From Verrucomicrobiota bacterium (GTDB lineage Bacteria > Verrucomicrobiota > Verrucomicrobiia > Limisphaerales > UBA8199): a DNA stretch of 47,279 nt. This document shows positions 14,754 to 22,999 of the stretch, piece by piece. Position 1 is the stretch's first letter, and every line of letters starts with the position of its first letter. A program made the position numbers and the translations under genes. The stretch covers positions 1-47,279 of the forward strand of contig JARKQH010000143.1 of assembly GCA_029974925.1 (NCBI GenBank), written 5' to 3'. Under the pieces are notes generated by a model. It had not been told where the DNA came from. It worked only from the letters and a program-made list of their open reading frames with translations, and ran no database searches.

Positions 14754-16217
14754 TCATGGCTTCCCCGAGGGTTTGGCATCCGGGGCGGGCGGGGACCAGG
14801 CGGCGGGTTTGGGGTTAGCCACCTCCAGTGGAAGGGTGTCGCCAAAGGCGCGCTGCTGTTCCTCGAGGAGTCGGCGCAGCCGGGCCAGGTTGTCCGCGAA
14901 CTCGGGCAGCGCGGACAGGTCCCGCAGCTCGTCGGGGTCCTTGTCGAGATTGAACAATTGGGTCTTGTTGATTTGCGGGTAGCGGATGAGTTTCCACTGC
15001 CGGTCGCGCACGGCGCGTTGGAAGCTGCGATAGGCGGTGAAAACAGAGTCGCGGACGGGGGCGGGACGTTCCGCGAAGAGCGGGGCGAGGCTGCGCCCTT
15101 CCATCTCGGGCAACATTGGCACGCCGACCAGCTCGGCCAGGGTGGGAAACACATCGAGCAAATAGCAGAAGGCGTCCGTGCGGCGTCCCTTGGGAATGCC
15201 CGGTCCGGCGAGGAGCAGCGGGACACGGACGGAGTGTTCGTACACGTTCTGCTTGCCCATCAGGCCGTGGCTGCCGATCGCCAGACCGTTGTCACCCGCA
15301 AAAGCCACCAGGGTGTTGGTTTCGAGGCCTCGCTCGCGCAGCGCCGCTAGCACCCGCCCGATCTGCTCATCCACATGGCTGATGCAGGCGTAGTAATCCT
15401 CGAGCTCGCGGCGGACCGCTTCGGGAGTGCGCGGCCAGGGGAGCAGTTTTTCGTCGCGGACCGTCATTTCGCCGTTGTCGAAGGGGTGCATGGGCGCCAG
15501 GTTCGCCGGCAGCGGCGGCGAGTGGGCGCGATAATAATCGTGCCAGGCCGGTGTGGCGGTGCGGGGATCGTGCGGCGACTTGAATGCGACGTAGCAGAGG
15601 AAGGGCTGGCCGTTGGTCTGCTCGCGCAGGAATTCGATGGCCGTATTGGCGAAAAGCTCGGTGTGATGCAACGGACTGGTGTGTTTGGGGCCCGGCCCCT
15701 GCCCTGCTTTGAAGTCCTGCACCGGCATGTTGTAGGCGGGCGACATGCCGCCGAAATAGGCGTTGCGGCCCTCCTGAAACGCCCGGACGGCCGACGCCGC
15801 GCCGTTGTGCCATTTGCCCGTCATGAAAGTGCGATAGCCGGCGCGGGCGAATTGCTCGGGCCAGGTGGTTTGGCCGGCGAGGTTATCCTTGACGCGAAAC
15901 AAGCCGCGGCTGGTCATGAGCATGGCGCGCGAGGGAACGCAGACCGCGCCCTGAAGGCCGCCCATGATGTAGGCGTGGGTAAAGGCCACTCCCTGGGAAG
16001 CCAGCCGATCGAGGTTGGGGGTGCGAATGTGCGGATTGCCCAGCGCCTGGATGGTGTCGGGCCGCTGATCGTCGGTGAAGAAGAAAAGCACGTTGGGTCG
16101 GGGCGATGCGTCTGCCGCCGGAACGGCGGCCGGCCCAACAGCGGGCGCAATCAGCCCCAGGACGATTAGTAACGTTGCCCTCACAAATGAGGATGGAGAA
16201 GGGATGTCGTTTTTCAT
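14754..16217 (-). CDS. Secreted type I sulfatase (formylglycine-dependent)
   Basis: The 487-residue protein has a signal peptide (residues 1 to about 37, with the hydrophobic core RATLLIVLGLIAPAVG). The sulfatase core starts at RPNVLFFFTDDQRPD, where D49 and D50 bind the metal. C93-V-P-S-R97 is the motif whose Cys becomes formylglycine. GKWHNG and the later FAGDNGLAIGSHGLMGK supply further active-site residues. It should remove sulfate from sulfated sugars in the periplasm or outside, but the substrate cannot be read from the sequence. The start at 16217 overlaps the stop of the sialidase-like gene as ATGA, so the two are translated together. The frame is open upstream, but that stretch lies inside the previous gene. 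Confidence 0.92.
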   Translation of the reverse strand: MKNDIPSPSSFVRATLLIVLGLIAPAVGPAAVPAADASPRPNVLFFFTDDQRPDTIQALGNPHIRTPNLDRLASQGVAFTHAYIMGGLQGAVCVPSRAMLMTSRGLFRVKDNLAGQTTWPEQFARAGYRTFMTGKWHNGAASAVRAFQEGRNAYFGGMSPAYNMPVQDFKAGQGPGPKHTSPLHHTELFANTAIEFLREQTNGQPFLCYVAFKSPHDPRTATPAWHDYYRAHSPPLPANLAPMHPFDNGEMTVRDEKLLPWPRTPEAVRRELEDYYACISHVDEQIGRVLAALRERGLETNTLVAFAGDNGLAIGSHGLMGKQNVYEHSVRVPLLLAGPGIPKGRRTDAFCYLLDVFPTLAELVGVPMLPEMEGRSLAPLFAERPAPVRDSVFTAYRSFQRAVRDRQWKLIRYPQINKTQLFNLDKDPDELRDLSALPEFADNLARLRRLLEEQQRAFGDTLPLEVANPKPAAWSPPAPDAKPSGKP

Positions 16218-18721
16218 TTGGTTGTTCGTGGCATTGTCTCGTCCGGTCCGAAGCGGAGTCTCTCGCGGAACCTTGCCCCGCTCCCGCCCGGGAACGGCCC
16301 GCCGCGAGGCGCGCGAGGGTACAGGATCGCCTCGAGATTTGGAGCCCAATTCCGCGCCTGCACCCGGTCGGCCAGCTCGCACACTGCCGCCCGCATATAA
16401 ACGCCTTGTGGCACGTCTGCCGGCTCCAAGCCGCTGAGGATGTTCTGTCGGTTGAATTCCTTGCCCGCCGGATTGTCCGCGAAACTCCCCTCCCCTGCCC
16501 CGGCGCGCCCGCTTGGGGCGATTGCTTCCACATAAGCACGGTCCGGGTTGAGCCGCACGAAGCGCGCGCCCGCTTTGCGGAAGCCCTCAACCTGCTCCAA
16601 AATGTGCGTGTGCGCCGGGTCGGCCTGGACGTGGTCCCTTTCGTTCGCGTAAACGATGACCGCCAGATGCGGCAGATTGCTGACAGCGGCCGGGATGCTG
16701 GGGGCCGCATCCCGCCAACTCCAAAACTCGCGGGCGTCGTCAAGCGACGGGATGTGAGCCGGGCGCCGGGACGGCAGCAGCCGGCGCTTTTCCGCCTCGG
16801 CCAGGATGCGCGGCGAATACCAGGCGCAAACTCCCCCGCCGGCGTCGCCGACAAAACAGTTGACGGGGAAATCGTCTTGCAACGAGAAGCGGCCGTCGCC
16901 GTTCAGGTCGAAGAAGAACGCGCCGCGCAGTTGGCCGGCCGGCGCCGGCATGGGTTTACGCATCAGGCCGGGGGAAAGGTCGGGCGACCAGGCAAGCGGC
17001 CGGAGGTCGAGCACGCCGCTTTCAGGATCGTAGGCCGGGTTCAGCCCGCTGTCGCGGCCGCCCAGTTCCACGTTGGCCGCCCCTTCGCCGTAGGGGGACT
17101 CCATCGAGGCATACCAGGCCAGGCCGGGCAGTTCGTGCCCATGCTTTGCCATCACCAGGCCGCAGGCATTTCCCCCGTGGCTTGATCCGACGATGCCGCA
17201 GTTGTTGGTCAGCACCTTCAGAGGCCCGGCCAGGTCGGTAATGCGCCGTTCATCCGCGTCAGCCGCCCGTCCCGTCGCGAACCGGATCACGTCCGCCAAG
17301 GCGCGGATGCAGGCCGGCCCGCGGAAATCGTAAGTGCCGCCACTGCGCTCGTCGCCATCGCCGCCCCCGGGAAAGGCGAAGTGGATTTGCACAAAACCGT
17401 CCCCAACGAATTCCGGGACGCCGCGCGCGCTGCCCGCCAGGACGCCGCCGGCAACCTGGACGACCACCGGCGCGCCATGCTCGTATCGGGGACGGGATGG
17501 AAACAGGACCTCGGCAGCGACACCCTGCCGACCGGCAGCCGCCGAGGGAATTCGCACAAGGACACGTCGAAAGTCCTGAGCCGAAGGAGGCCCACCCTCC
17601 CGGAAGGGGCCCTTCTCCGCCGGCGGGCGCAAGGGATTGCCGTCCCACCCGGCAGCCTCTTCCGTCCGCGGCGAGCCGGGAGCGGGCAAACGATACCTAT
17701 CGCCGGCGGGGCGTTGGGACAAGCCACGGCGCGGCGGACTGGTCGCCATGACCAGCCACGTTCCGTCCTGGAGCCGCACCGCGGCGGGATCGGCTCCTGG
17801 CACGTCGGGAACTCCGACGGGCTGGCTCCAGGAGAAGCCGTCGGGGCTGGTTGCCTGCCACAGGCCGCCTCCCCGGCCTGGCGGGCCGTCACCGGTTCCG
17901 AAAAAAGTGATCTCCTTGCCGTCTGATACCGCGTTGCCCAGCCAACGGCGGCCGTCCCCCACCCGCACATCCGCCGCCCGTTTGAAACTCAAGCCGTCCT
18001 GGCTGGTCGCGTGGTAGCCGGTACCCGGACGCGGGCGTTCCGCCCCTCGCGGCGGGGCGGGCTCGCCGGGGCCAATGCCCGCACCGTTATCCGGCGCATA
18101 GAGATGGTAAGTGCCCTGATGCAACACCACGGTGCAATCAATGACCGGGCGCCCCTCGATGGCGAACCGGACTCCCGGTTCCATCACATAGTCCACGCCG
18201 TTGGTCGAAATGGCCGAATAAATGCAGGGGTGGTGCAGGTCCGGACGGCGGCCTTGCACCGAGGTAAAATACAGTCGCACGCGCCCGTCCGGCAGCGGCA
18301 CCAGGGTCGGATCGAAAGGAAAGCGCATGCCTGGTGGAAGGCCTTCAAGGCTAATCACGCGCGGGGTGGTCCAGGTCCGGCCTTCATCAGTGGAAAACCG
18401 AACCGCCACTTTGTCGAAATCCGCTTCGCTATCAGCCGGGAAATGTTGGTGGGCGGCGAGCAAGCGGCCATCCTTCAGCCGAGCCACCGTCGCCACACCC
18501 GCCCGTTCGAACGTGGCCAGTTTTTGCGTCTGCCCGCCCGGGGACACCCGCCAGACGTCCACATCGCAATTCCAGGGACCCGGCTGTTGCCGTCGAGCCT
18601 GCGGCGGCGGCTCAGGAAACGCCGGTGCGCCGGCGAAGTCTGGCCGGTTGAGTCCCTGCGGCTGCCCCATGGCGGCTGACGCCGCCAAAAGGACCAGGCA
18701 AGTCGAGTGGGCCGGTGTCAC
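16214..18721 (-). CDS. Secreted fusion of sialidase-like beta-propeller and alpha/beta hydrolase
   Basis: The 835-residue protein has a signal peptide (about 1-19). Residues about 45-335 resemble BNR/Asp-box propellers (STDEGRTW 110-117, TSQDGLSF 239-246, TSPDGFSW 291-298). After a Pro-rich linker, residues about 385-835 look like an alpha/beta hydrolase with a nucleophile elbow, GSSHGG (512-517, Ser514), followed by an EF-hand-like loop (DLNGDGRFSLQDD) that may bind calcium. The propeller may bind or cleave sialic acid-like or other glycans, and the hydrolase may be an esterase. Neither activity is proven. The stop overlaps the sulfatase start, which suggests joint action on a sulfated and perhaps acylated glycan. 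Confidence 0.75.
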   Translation of the reverse strand: MTPAHSTCLVLLAASAAMGQPQGLNRPDFAGAPAFPEPPPQARRQQPGPWNCDVDVWRVSPGGQTQKLATFERAGVATVARLKDGRLLAAHQHFPADSEADFDKVAVRFSTDEGRTWTTPRVISLEGLPPGMRFPFDPTLVPLPDGRVRLYFTSVQGRRPDLHHPCIYSAISTNGVDYVMEPGVRFAIEGRPVIDCTVVLHQGTYHLYAPDNGAGIGPGEPAPPRGAERPRPGTGYHATSQDGLSFKRAADVRVGDGRRWLGNAVSDGKEITFFGTGDGPPGRGGGLWQATSPDGFSWSQPVGVPDVPGADPAAVRLQDGTWLVMATSPPRRGLSQRPAGDRYRLPAPGSPRTEEAAGWDGNPLRPPAEKGPFREGGPPSAQDFRRVLVRIPSAAAGRQGVAAEVLFPSRPRYEHGAPVVVQVAGGVLAGSARGVPEFVGDGFVQIHFAFPGGGDGDERSGGTYDFRGPACIRALADVIRFATGRAADADERRITDLAGPLKVLTNNCGIVGSSHGGNACGLVMAKHGHELPGLAWYASMESPYGEGAANVELGGRDSGLNPAYDPESGVLDLRPLAWSPDLSPGLMRKPMPAPAGQLRGAFFFDLNGDGRFSLQDDFPVNCFVGDAGGGVCAWYSPRILAEAEKRRLLPSRRPAHIPSLDDAREFWSWRDAAPSIPAAVSNLPHLAVIVYANERDHVQADPAHTHILEQVEGFRKAGARFVRLNPDRAYVEAIAPSGRAGAGEGSFADNPAGKEFNRQNILSGLEPADVPQGVYMRAAVCELADRVQARNWAPNLEAILYPRAPRGGPFPGGSGARFRERLRFGPDETMPRTTK

Positions 18722-18754
18722 GGGCCAAACGCTATCAGAAGAATCTGTCGAGGG

Positions 18755-19018
18755 TCAATCCAAGCGAAGGGAGGACGTCATACGCCGCCGCACACACGCC
18801 CGCCTTGGTCTTCCGCCTCCGTTTTTGGCGTTTTTAGAGAGCGGGGAATTCCGCTTCAGAATTAGGAATAGGCCGGTGACGAGCAACCCCACTGTAAAAC
18901 CGATAGGAACGAACTTGAACCACAACGGTCCCCAACGAAACGAGGCCCAAGCAAATATCCCCAAGAAAAATGCCACTACTGCGCAGCACAGGCCCAGTAT
19001 GGTTTTCAGGGTGCTCAT
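18755..19018 (-). CDS. Small membrane protein, 87 aa
   Basis: Two hydrophobic segments (about residues 5-28 and 34-56) are followed by a basic cytoplasmic-looking tail (KRNSPLSKNAKNGGGRPRR). The family is unrecognised. The start shares one base with the stop of the upstream gene at 19018 (TAATG), so both come from one transcript and probably work together in the membrane. Confidence 0.6.
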   Translation of the reverse strand: MSTLKTILGLCCAVVAFFLGIFAWASFRWGPLWFKFVPIGFTVGLLVTGLFLILKRNSPLSKNAKNGGGRPRRACVRRRMTSSLRLD

Positions 19019-19758
19019 TATTTAGGCAGGCTCGCCGGCTTTTCCTGTTGAGTCATTTTCTTCTGCTCTTCCGCGGCTCTGATGAGTTTGTGCATGGTGT
19101 CCGTCTTCCAGATGCTGCCCTTTGCCACGTCGAACCACTCATGGGTGGCTTCATACTTGTTGCACAATTTCAGAGTGTGGGACCATTGCTCGCCTTCCTT
19201 GAACTTCAACACGGTGTAGTCAGGGGAAACCGAAACGGACTGCATCTTGGTCGGCGGGTCACCGGAGCGCACAACGTCAAAGGGACGACCAACATCGTTC
19301 ACCACCAGCCAGTATCCGTTGTCATCTTCCCAATGTCCGACCCACGTTTCCGACTTGAATGCTGAAGTGTCCCACGCGGAACGCGGCTCGATAGGCTGCT
19401 CGCCACTCATGAGGCGATTGGCCTGCTCAACCAACTCGTTGTAATGCGCTCGGTTTTCATAAGTCGGTTGATACTGCTGGTCGAGGCCGCGCCAGACCTT
19501 CAGCACGCGGTCAAGGTGGCCATCCTCGATTTGATGGATTGATGTTTTGATTAGGTCGCCAGTTGCGCCACCATACCAAGCGTTGTAATTGAAACGGGTG
19601 AGAAGGCTGCATAGCCCCCAGACGCAGAGCCCCACCAGAAAAAGCGACAATAGCCCAAGGGTGATTCGGAGAGGCCGGTTTCCCCGGAATTCAGCAACCA
19701 GCCATGCGATGGGCACGGCCAGTATGGCGGCGACGAGTAGAAAACCAAGTGGCGACAT
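19018..19758 (-). CDS. Membrane-anchored hypothetical protein, 246 aa
   Basis: Two membrane helices (about residues 3-24 and 30-53) are followed by a soluble domain of about 190 residues. This domain has a helical first part (LIKTSIHQIEDGHLDRVLKVWRGLDQQY) and a beta-rich, Trp-rich second part (SETWVGHWEDDNGYWLVVNDVG). The family is unrecognised. The tail is Lys/Glu-rich. Base composition is lower in GC than in neighbouring genes, which may point to separate ancestry. It forms a pair with the 87-residue membrane protein downstream. Confidence 0.65.
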   Translation of the reverse strand: MSPLGFLLVAAILAVPIAWLVAEFRGNRPLRITLGLLSLFLVGLCVWGLCSLLTRFNYNAWYGGATGDLIKTSIHQIEDGHLDRVLKVWRGLDQQYQPTYENRAHYNELVEQANRLMSGEQPIEPRSAWDTSAFKSETWVGHWEDDNGYWLVVNDVGRPFDVVRSGDPPTKMQSVSVSPDYTVLKFKEGEQWSHTLKLCNKYEATHEWFDVAKGSIWKTDTMHKLIRAAEEQKKMTQQEKPASLPK

Positions 19759-20249
19759 AACGTTCTAGCAAGTTCAGACCGACAACAGCCGGACGAATCA
19801 CGCATTAGGATGGTGAACCTCAGATGCTGGAGATTCAATTCGTTTTACAGGAGTTTCCCGCACGTGCCGCTATCGTGTTTCGGCTCAACACCGCTGGCCC
19901 CGTATCCAAAAGGCCAGTCAATCCCAACACGAATCGAAGGACGTTGCAGCCGTGTTCCCATCCGTTTCAACCTTCATCGTTTGAAGGATGCCGATTTGCG
20001 CCAGAACCGTGCCCGGCACGTTTCCGACCGTCCGTCCTTGTGATTCCCTCCGCCCGAACGGAAACGCAACGCCAACCCCCTTGAAACCCCATTTTCCCCA
20101 TTGCCTCGCCCTTGTTCTGGTTTCTGTTCTGGTTCCAACGGTGAAATGACCCAATTCCCGACGATATCACCCAAGCCGATTGAAAGGTGGATTCCTTAAC
20201 GAAGCACCGTTTTCCTTGAGTATCCTGATGGAGACCGCAACTCGAAGGC
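19759..20249. other. Gene-free stretch upstream of tRNA-Arg
   Basis: About 490 bases hold only short frames without domain-like sequence. The stretch is less GC-rich than its surroundings. It contains the promoter side of the gene ending at 19758 and the 3' flank of the tRNA. No palindrome, integrase or attachment repeat was seen. Confidence 0.45.
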
Positions 20250-20326
20250 TGGTACGCGAGGCGGGGGTCGAACCCACAACCTTCGGCTCCGGAGGCCGAC
20301 GCTCTATCCAATTGAGCTACTCGCGC
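20250..20326 (-). tRNA. tRNA-Arg (anticodon CCG)
   Basis: On the minus strand the sequence folds as a full cloverleaf. The acceptor is GCGCGAG with CTCGCGT (one G-U pair at the end), then a D arm (AGCTCAATTGGATAGAGC), an anticodon stem TCGGC/GCCGA around loop CTCCGGA with anticodon CCG, and a T arm with GGTTCGAC. The CCA tail is encoded (20250-20252). It reads CGG arginine codons, in line with a GC-rich genome. Confidence 0.96.
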
Positions 20327-20676
20327 ACTGGGCAGGGACCAAGGTAGGACAACAGGCTCCGCAGGGCAACCAGTTTGTGCAGGCAGTTTGCGCCCGGTTT
20401 GTGGATGGCGCGCGAGGAGATGAGAGGGCGGCCGGCGGGGTTACGCGCCGGGCACCCGACGTCTGGCGCATAGGGGCCGCACGTGGTGAGGGCGAATGTC
20501 CTGAGCAAGCTGGGTGGCCGGGGTTGGAAATCCCGGGTTGAAATTCCCCTTGCGGTCCTGGACCCGGGGCGTAAGTTCGCGGCAGCGGCTGACGCCGTCA
20601 GGAGCCGGGACCGGCGGCGCGCGTGGGGCGTGGGTCGCAACAGACCAGGCCCGCTCCGGACTGAACATGCAATGCC
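20327..20676. other. Gene-free stretch
   Basis: About 350 GC-rich bases lie between the tRNA and the next gene. Frames on both strands are short, Pro/Arg-rich and without domains, so they look like chance openings. A promoter for the gene at 20677 is expected here but no clear -35/-10 pair was found. Confidence 0.45.
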
Positions 20677-21975
20677 ATGAAGACTTCACGACTTCCCCAT
20701 TCTGCAATCGCCACAGCCATTTTGCTGGCCGCCGCGGTCCTGGCAAAGGGCGCGGAGGGTTGGGGCGGCACCTACACCACCAATGCTGAACTGACGCTCA
20801 ACCTTGTGGGCGCCGGGCAGGCCTATACCGGAACCGTCAGTTTGGGCAACCGGACGTTTCCGCTCAGCGCCCGTGAAAAGGCAGGCGTTTTGGAAGGGAG
20901 GTTCAGCAGTGGCGAGCTTCAATTCGAGTTCAAAGCTGCGGTGGAAGGGGACGGGCTGACATTCACGACCGACGGCACGGCCTATTCGCTGAGCCGCCAA
21001 ACGGCCAACCCCAATCCGCTGGCGAAACCGGCAAAGGTCAACCCCCTCGCCAAGCCCGACGTCCCTGCCACGGCGGCGACCGGTTCCCGCACGAACGAAC
21101 CCAGCGGCGCTCCCGCCCGCGGGGCCGCCTGGAAGCCCTACCGACACCCCACGGGTTTAAGCATGGCCTACCCGCCCGACTGGCAGTTGAAGGAACATCC
21201 GGGGATGCTGCAGTTGATTCCGCCGGACGCGGCTTCCAATGCGGACGGGCCGACGGAAGCCTACCTTGTGTTTGCGGAGGCTGCCGAAGACATCCGCTCC
21301 GCTGAGGACCCGCGCGTCCTGCAGTTGCTGGAGGAGCAACTTCAGCAACTGATGCCTTTCCTCAGGCGGAAGGGCGAGCCGGAGAAGATTCGCGCCGGGG
21401 CCGCCCCCGGGGTGCTCGGCATCTGGGAAGGCACCAACCCCAAAGGGATGGCGGTTTGCGCTCAGGCATACGCCACAATTCTGAGGGGTTATGGGGTGGC
21501 GCTGGTGGGATTGGGCGACAAGAAACAGGTCGCGGCGCGCGAGAAATCGTTGCGCGGTATTTTCGCCAGCTTTGCCGCCGGTGAAGGGCAAAAGGACCCG
21601 CAACTGGCCGGCATTTGGAAGTACTGGCATTACTCGAGCAGCGCACTCGGCGGTTTCAGCACGGAAACCACGCGTTTCCTGACGCTGCGGGCCGACGGCA
21701 CCTGTCTCTGGTCAAGCCGCAGCGAGAGCGGCGGGTCGGCTCGCGGCACTGATTCCCTGGGGAACGAGACCTGGAGCGCGGGCGTCGCGGGCACCAGCGG
21801 CGACAGCGACCGGGGAACCTGGTCCGCAGGCGGCGGCAAACTCTACATCATGTGGCAGAACGGCAGTCTGAGCGAATGGAGCTACAGCCTGGAAGGCCAG
21901 GCTGGACAACGCCGCCTGCTGTTGAAAGGAGCGGACCAGTCGAAAGCCGATGAGTGGATGGAAGCGCCGCAGTGA
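20677..21975 (+). CDS. Secreted three-part hypothetical protein, 432 aa
   Basis: The signal peptide covers about residues 1-25. Residues about 28-105 are a beta-rich domain (YTGTVSLGNRTFPLSAR). Then comes a linker in which NPLAKP occurs twice, and a second domain (about 146-300, beginning HPTGLSMAYPPDWQL) of the PsbP/DUF1795 style. The last domain (about 308-432, beginning LAGIWKYWHYSS and rich in Gly/Ser) resembles small lipocalin-like domains that test for loss or gain of a ligand. No catalytic motif is visible, so a binding or structural envelope role is likely. Start at the ATG at 20677. Confidence 0.7.
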   Translation: MKTSRLPHSAIATAILLAAAVLAKGAEGWGGTYTTNAELTLNLVGAGQAYTGTVSLGNRTFPLSAREKAGVLEGRFSSGELQFEFKAAVEGDGLTFTTDGTAYSLSRQTANPNPLAKPAKVNPLAKPDVPATAATGSRTNEPSGAPARGAAWKPYRHPTGLSMAYPPDWQLKEHPGMLQLIPPDAASNADGPTEAYLVFAEAAEDIRSAEDPRVLQLLEEQLQQLMPFLRRKGEPEKIRAGAAPGVLGIWEGTNPKGMAVCAQAYATILRGYGVALVGLGDKKQVAAREKSLRGIFASFAAGEGQKDPQLAGIWKYWHYSSSALGGFSTETTRFLTLRADGTCLWSSRSESGGSARGTDSLGNETWSAGVAGTSGDSDRGTWSAGGGKLYIMWQNGSLSEWSYSLEGQAGQRRLLLKGADQSKADEWMEAPQ

Positions 21976-22057
21976 TTGCCGGGGAGACGCGGAGCTCAGG
22001 CCTTGAGGCCGGCAGGCTCCCCGCGTCAACGTCGCGCCCGTCAGGCACCGCCCCGCA

Positions 22058-22933
22058 TTACAAGGGTTTCCAGCCTTGGAACCGGTAGCGACTGTGAACC
22101 CAGAAAAAATCCCGGTTGTTGCGAACGTCGCCTGCGTTCCAATAAAAGCTCTGAATCCCGTTTGCGGAATCGCGCGCGGCTTTGATCGTTGAACCTTCCA
22201 GCCACTTGTGGCTTTCGGCATGGCCGTCGGCGAACGACACCGAACTGGTTTCCCCATGAAAAACTGCGAAGGGATCAACCCAACCCGGCGGGCTCGTGTT
22301 CAACGCCCACGTGCCGTTGTTGTAGCTTCGCGGGTCGGCTTCCTCGATAAAAACCATGGTCATGGTTGGGACTGAAACCTGGGTTTCCTTGAGGAAAGGC
22401 TTTTGATCGGGCTGAGCGTAGCTGGACCACATGCCGCCGGAAATCGTGTCGGATTTTGAATAGCTGTCGTAGGCCCAACCGGAGCCGGGCTTGCGGTTCT
22501 TGGTCCGCATATCGCCGGCGCAATGATACACTTCGATATTTTTGCAGTAGGGATACAGCGGCGACGCCATCATGCCCCGCTCATAGGCGGCTTTGGCCTG
22601 CGCCGGGGTCATCCCGGCGGTGATGTCCGGCGTGGGGCCCACCCAATAGCCCCCCGCGTAAAGGTCAACCATCCCGGTGGCGTTCCGAAAGCGCGTCGGC
22701 AGAAATTCTCCACCGTGGTCAGCCGCGTACATGAGGTAGGCGGTGATGATTTGCCTGCTGTTTGACAGGCAGGCAATGGCATAGCCTTTGGCTTTTGCCC
22801 TCGACAGGGCTGGCAACAGCATGGCCGCCAGGATGGCGATGATGGCGACGACAACCAGAAGCTCGATCAAAGTGAAGGCACACCTTCCCCCGAACCAATG
22901 CGAACGGCTTTGGCGGTTTTTCCTCATAGGCAC
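22058..22933 (-). CDS. Type II secretion-like pseudopilin with H-X9-DG motif
   Basis: The 291-residue protein has a short basic leader, then a prepilin cleavage site and hydrophobic helix (A19|[19 protein letters not shown], with Glu at mature position 5). The residue before the cut is Ala, not the usual Gly. The C-terminal domain ends with [12 protein letters not shown], the H-X9-DG tail abundant in Planctomycetes and Verrucomicrobia pseudopilins. Such proteins are processed by PilD and sit in the cell envelope. Many copies exist per genome, so the partner is unknown. Its place after the fucosidase suggests a link to secretion or surface display of these enzymes, which is inference. Confidence 0.85.
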   Translation of the reverse strand: MPMRKNRQSRSHWFGGRCAFTLIELLVVVAIIAILAAMLLPALSRAKAKGYAIACLSNSRQIITAYLMYAADHGGEFLPTRFRNATGMVDLYAGGYWVGPTPDITAGMTPAQAKAAYERGMMASPLYPYCKNIEVYHCAGDMRTKNRKPGSGWAYDSYSKSDTISGGMWSSYAQPDQKPFLKETQVSVPTMTMVFIEEADPRSYNNGTWALNTSPPGWVDPFAVFHGETSSVSFADGHAESHKWLEGSTIKAARDSANGIQSFYWNAGDVRNNRDFFWVHSRYRFQGWKPL

Positions 22934-22999
22934 TGATGCTGGATTTAATGCACATTAACCTCGTCACCGCCTGGCCACAACTCAAGATTCCGGCGCTGA

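Noticed and set aside
14301-15350. 349-codon plus-strand frame
   Set aside because: It lies opposite the sulfatase and PIN remnant; low-complexity and without domains.
20250-20326. tRNA-Arg as an integration site of an island
   Set aside because: No integrase gene and no second copy of the tRNA 3' end were found nearby.
20317-20640. 107-codon minus-strand frame overlapping the tRNA
   Set aside because: It has Arg/Pro-rich chance-like composition, runs into the tRNA gene and has no domain.
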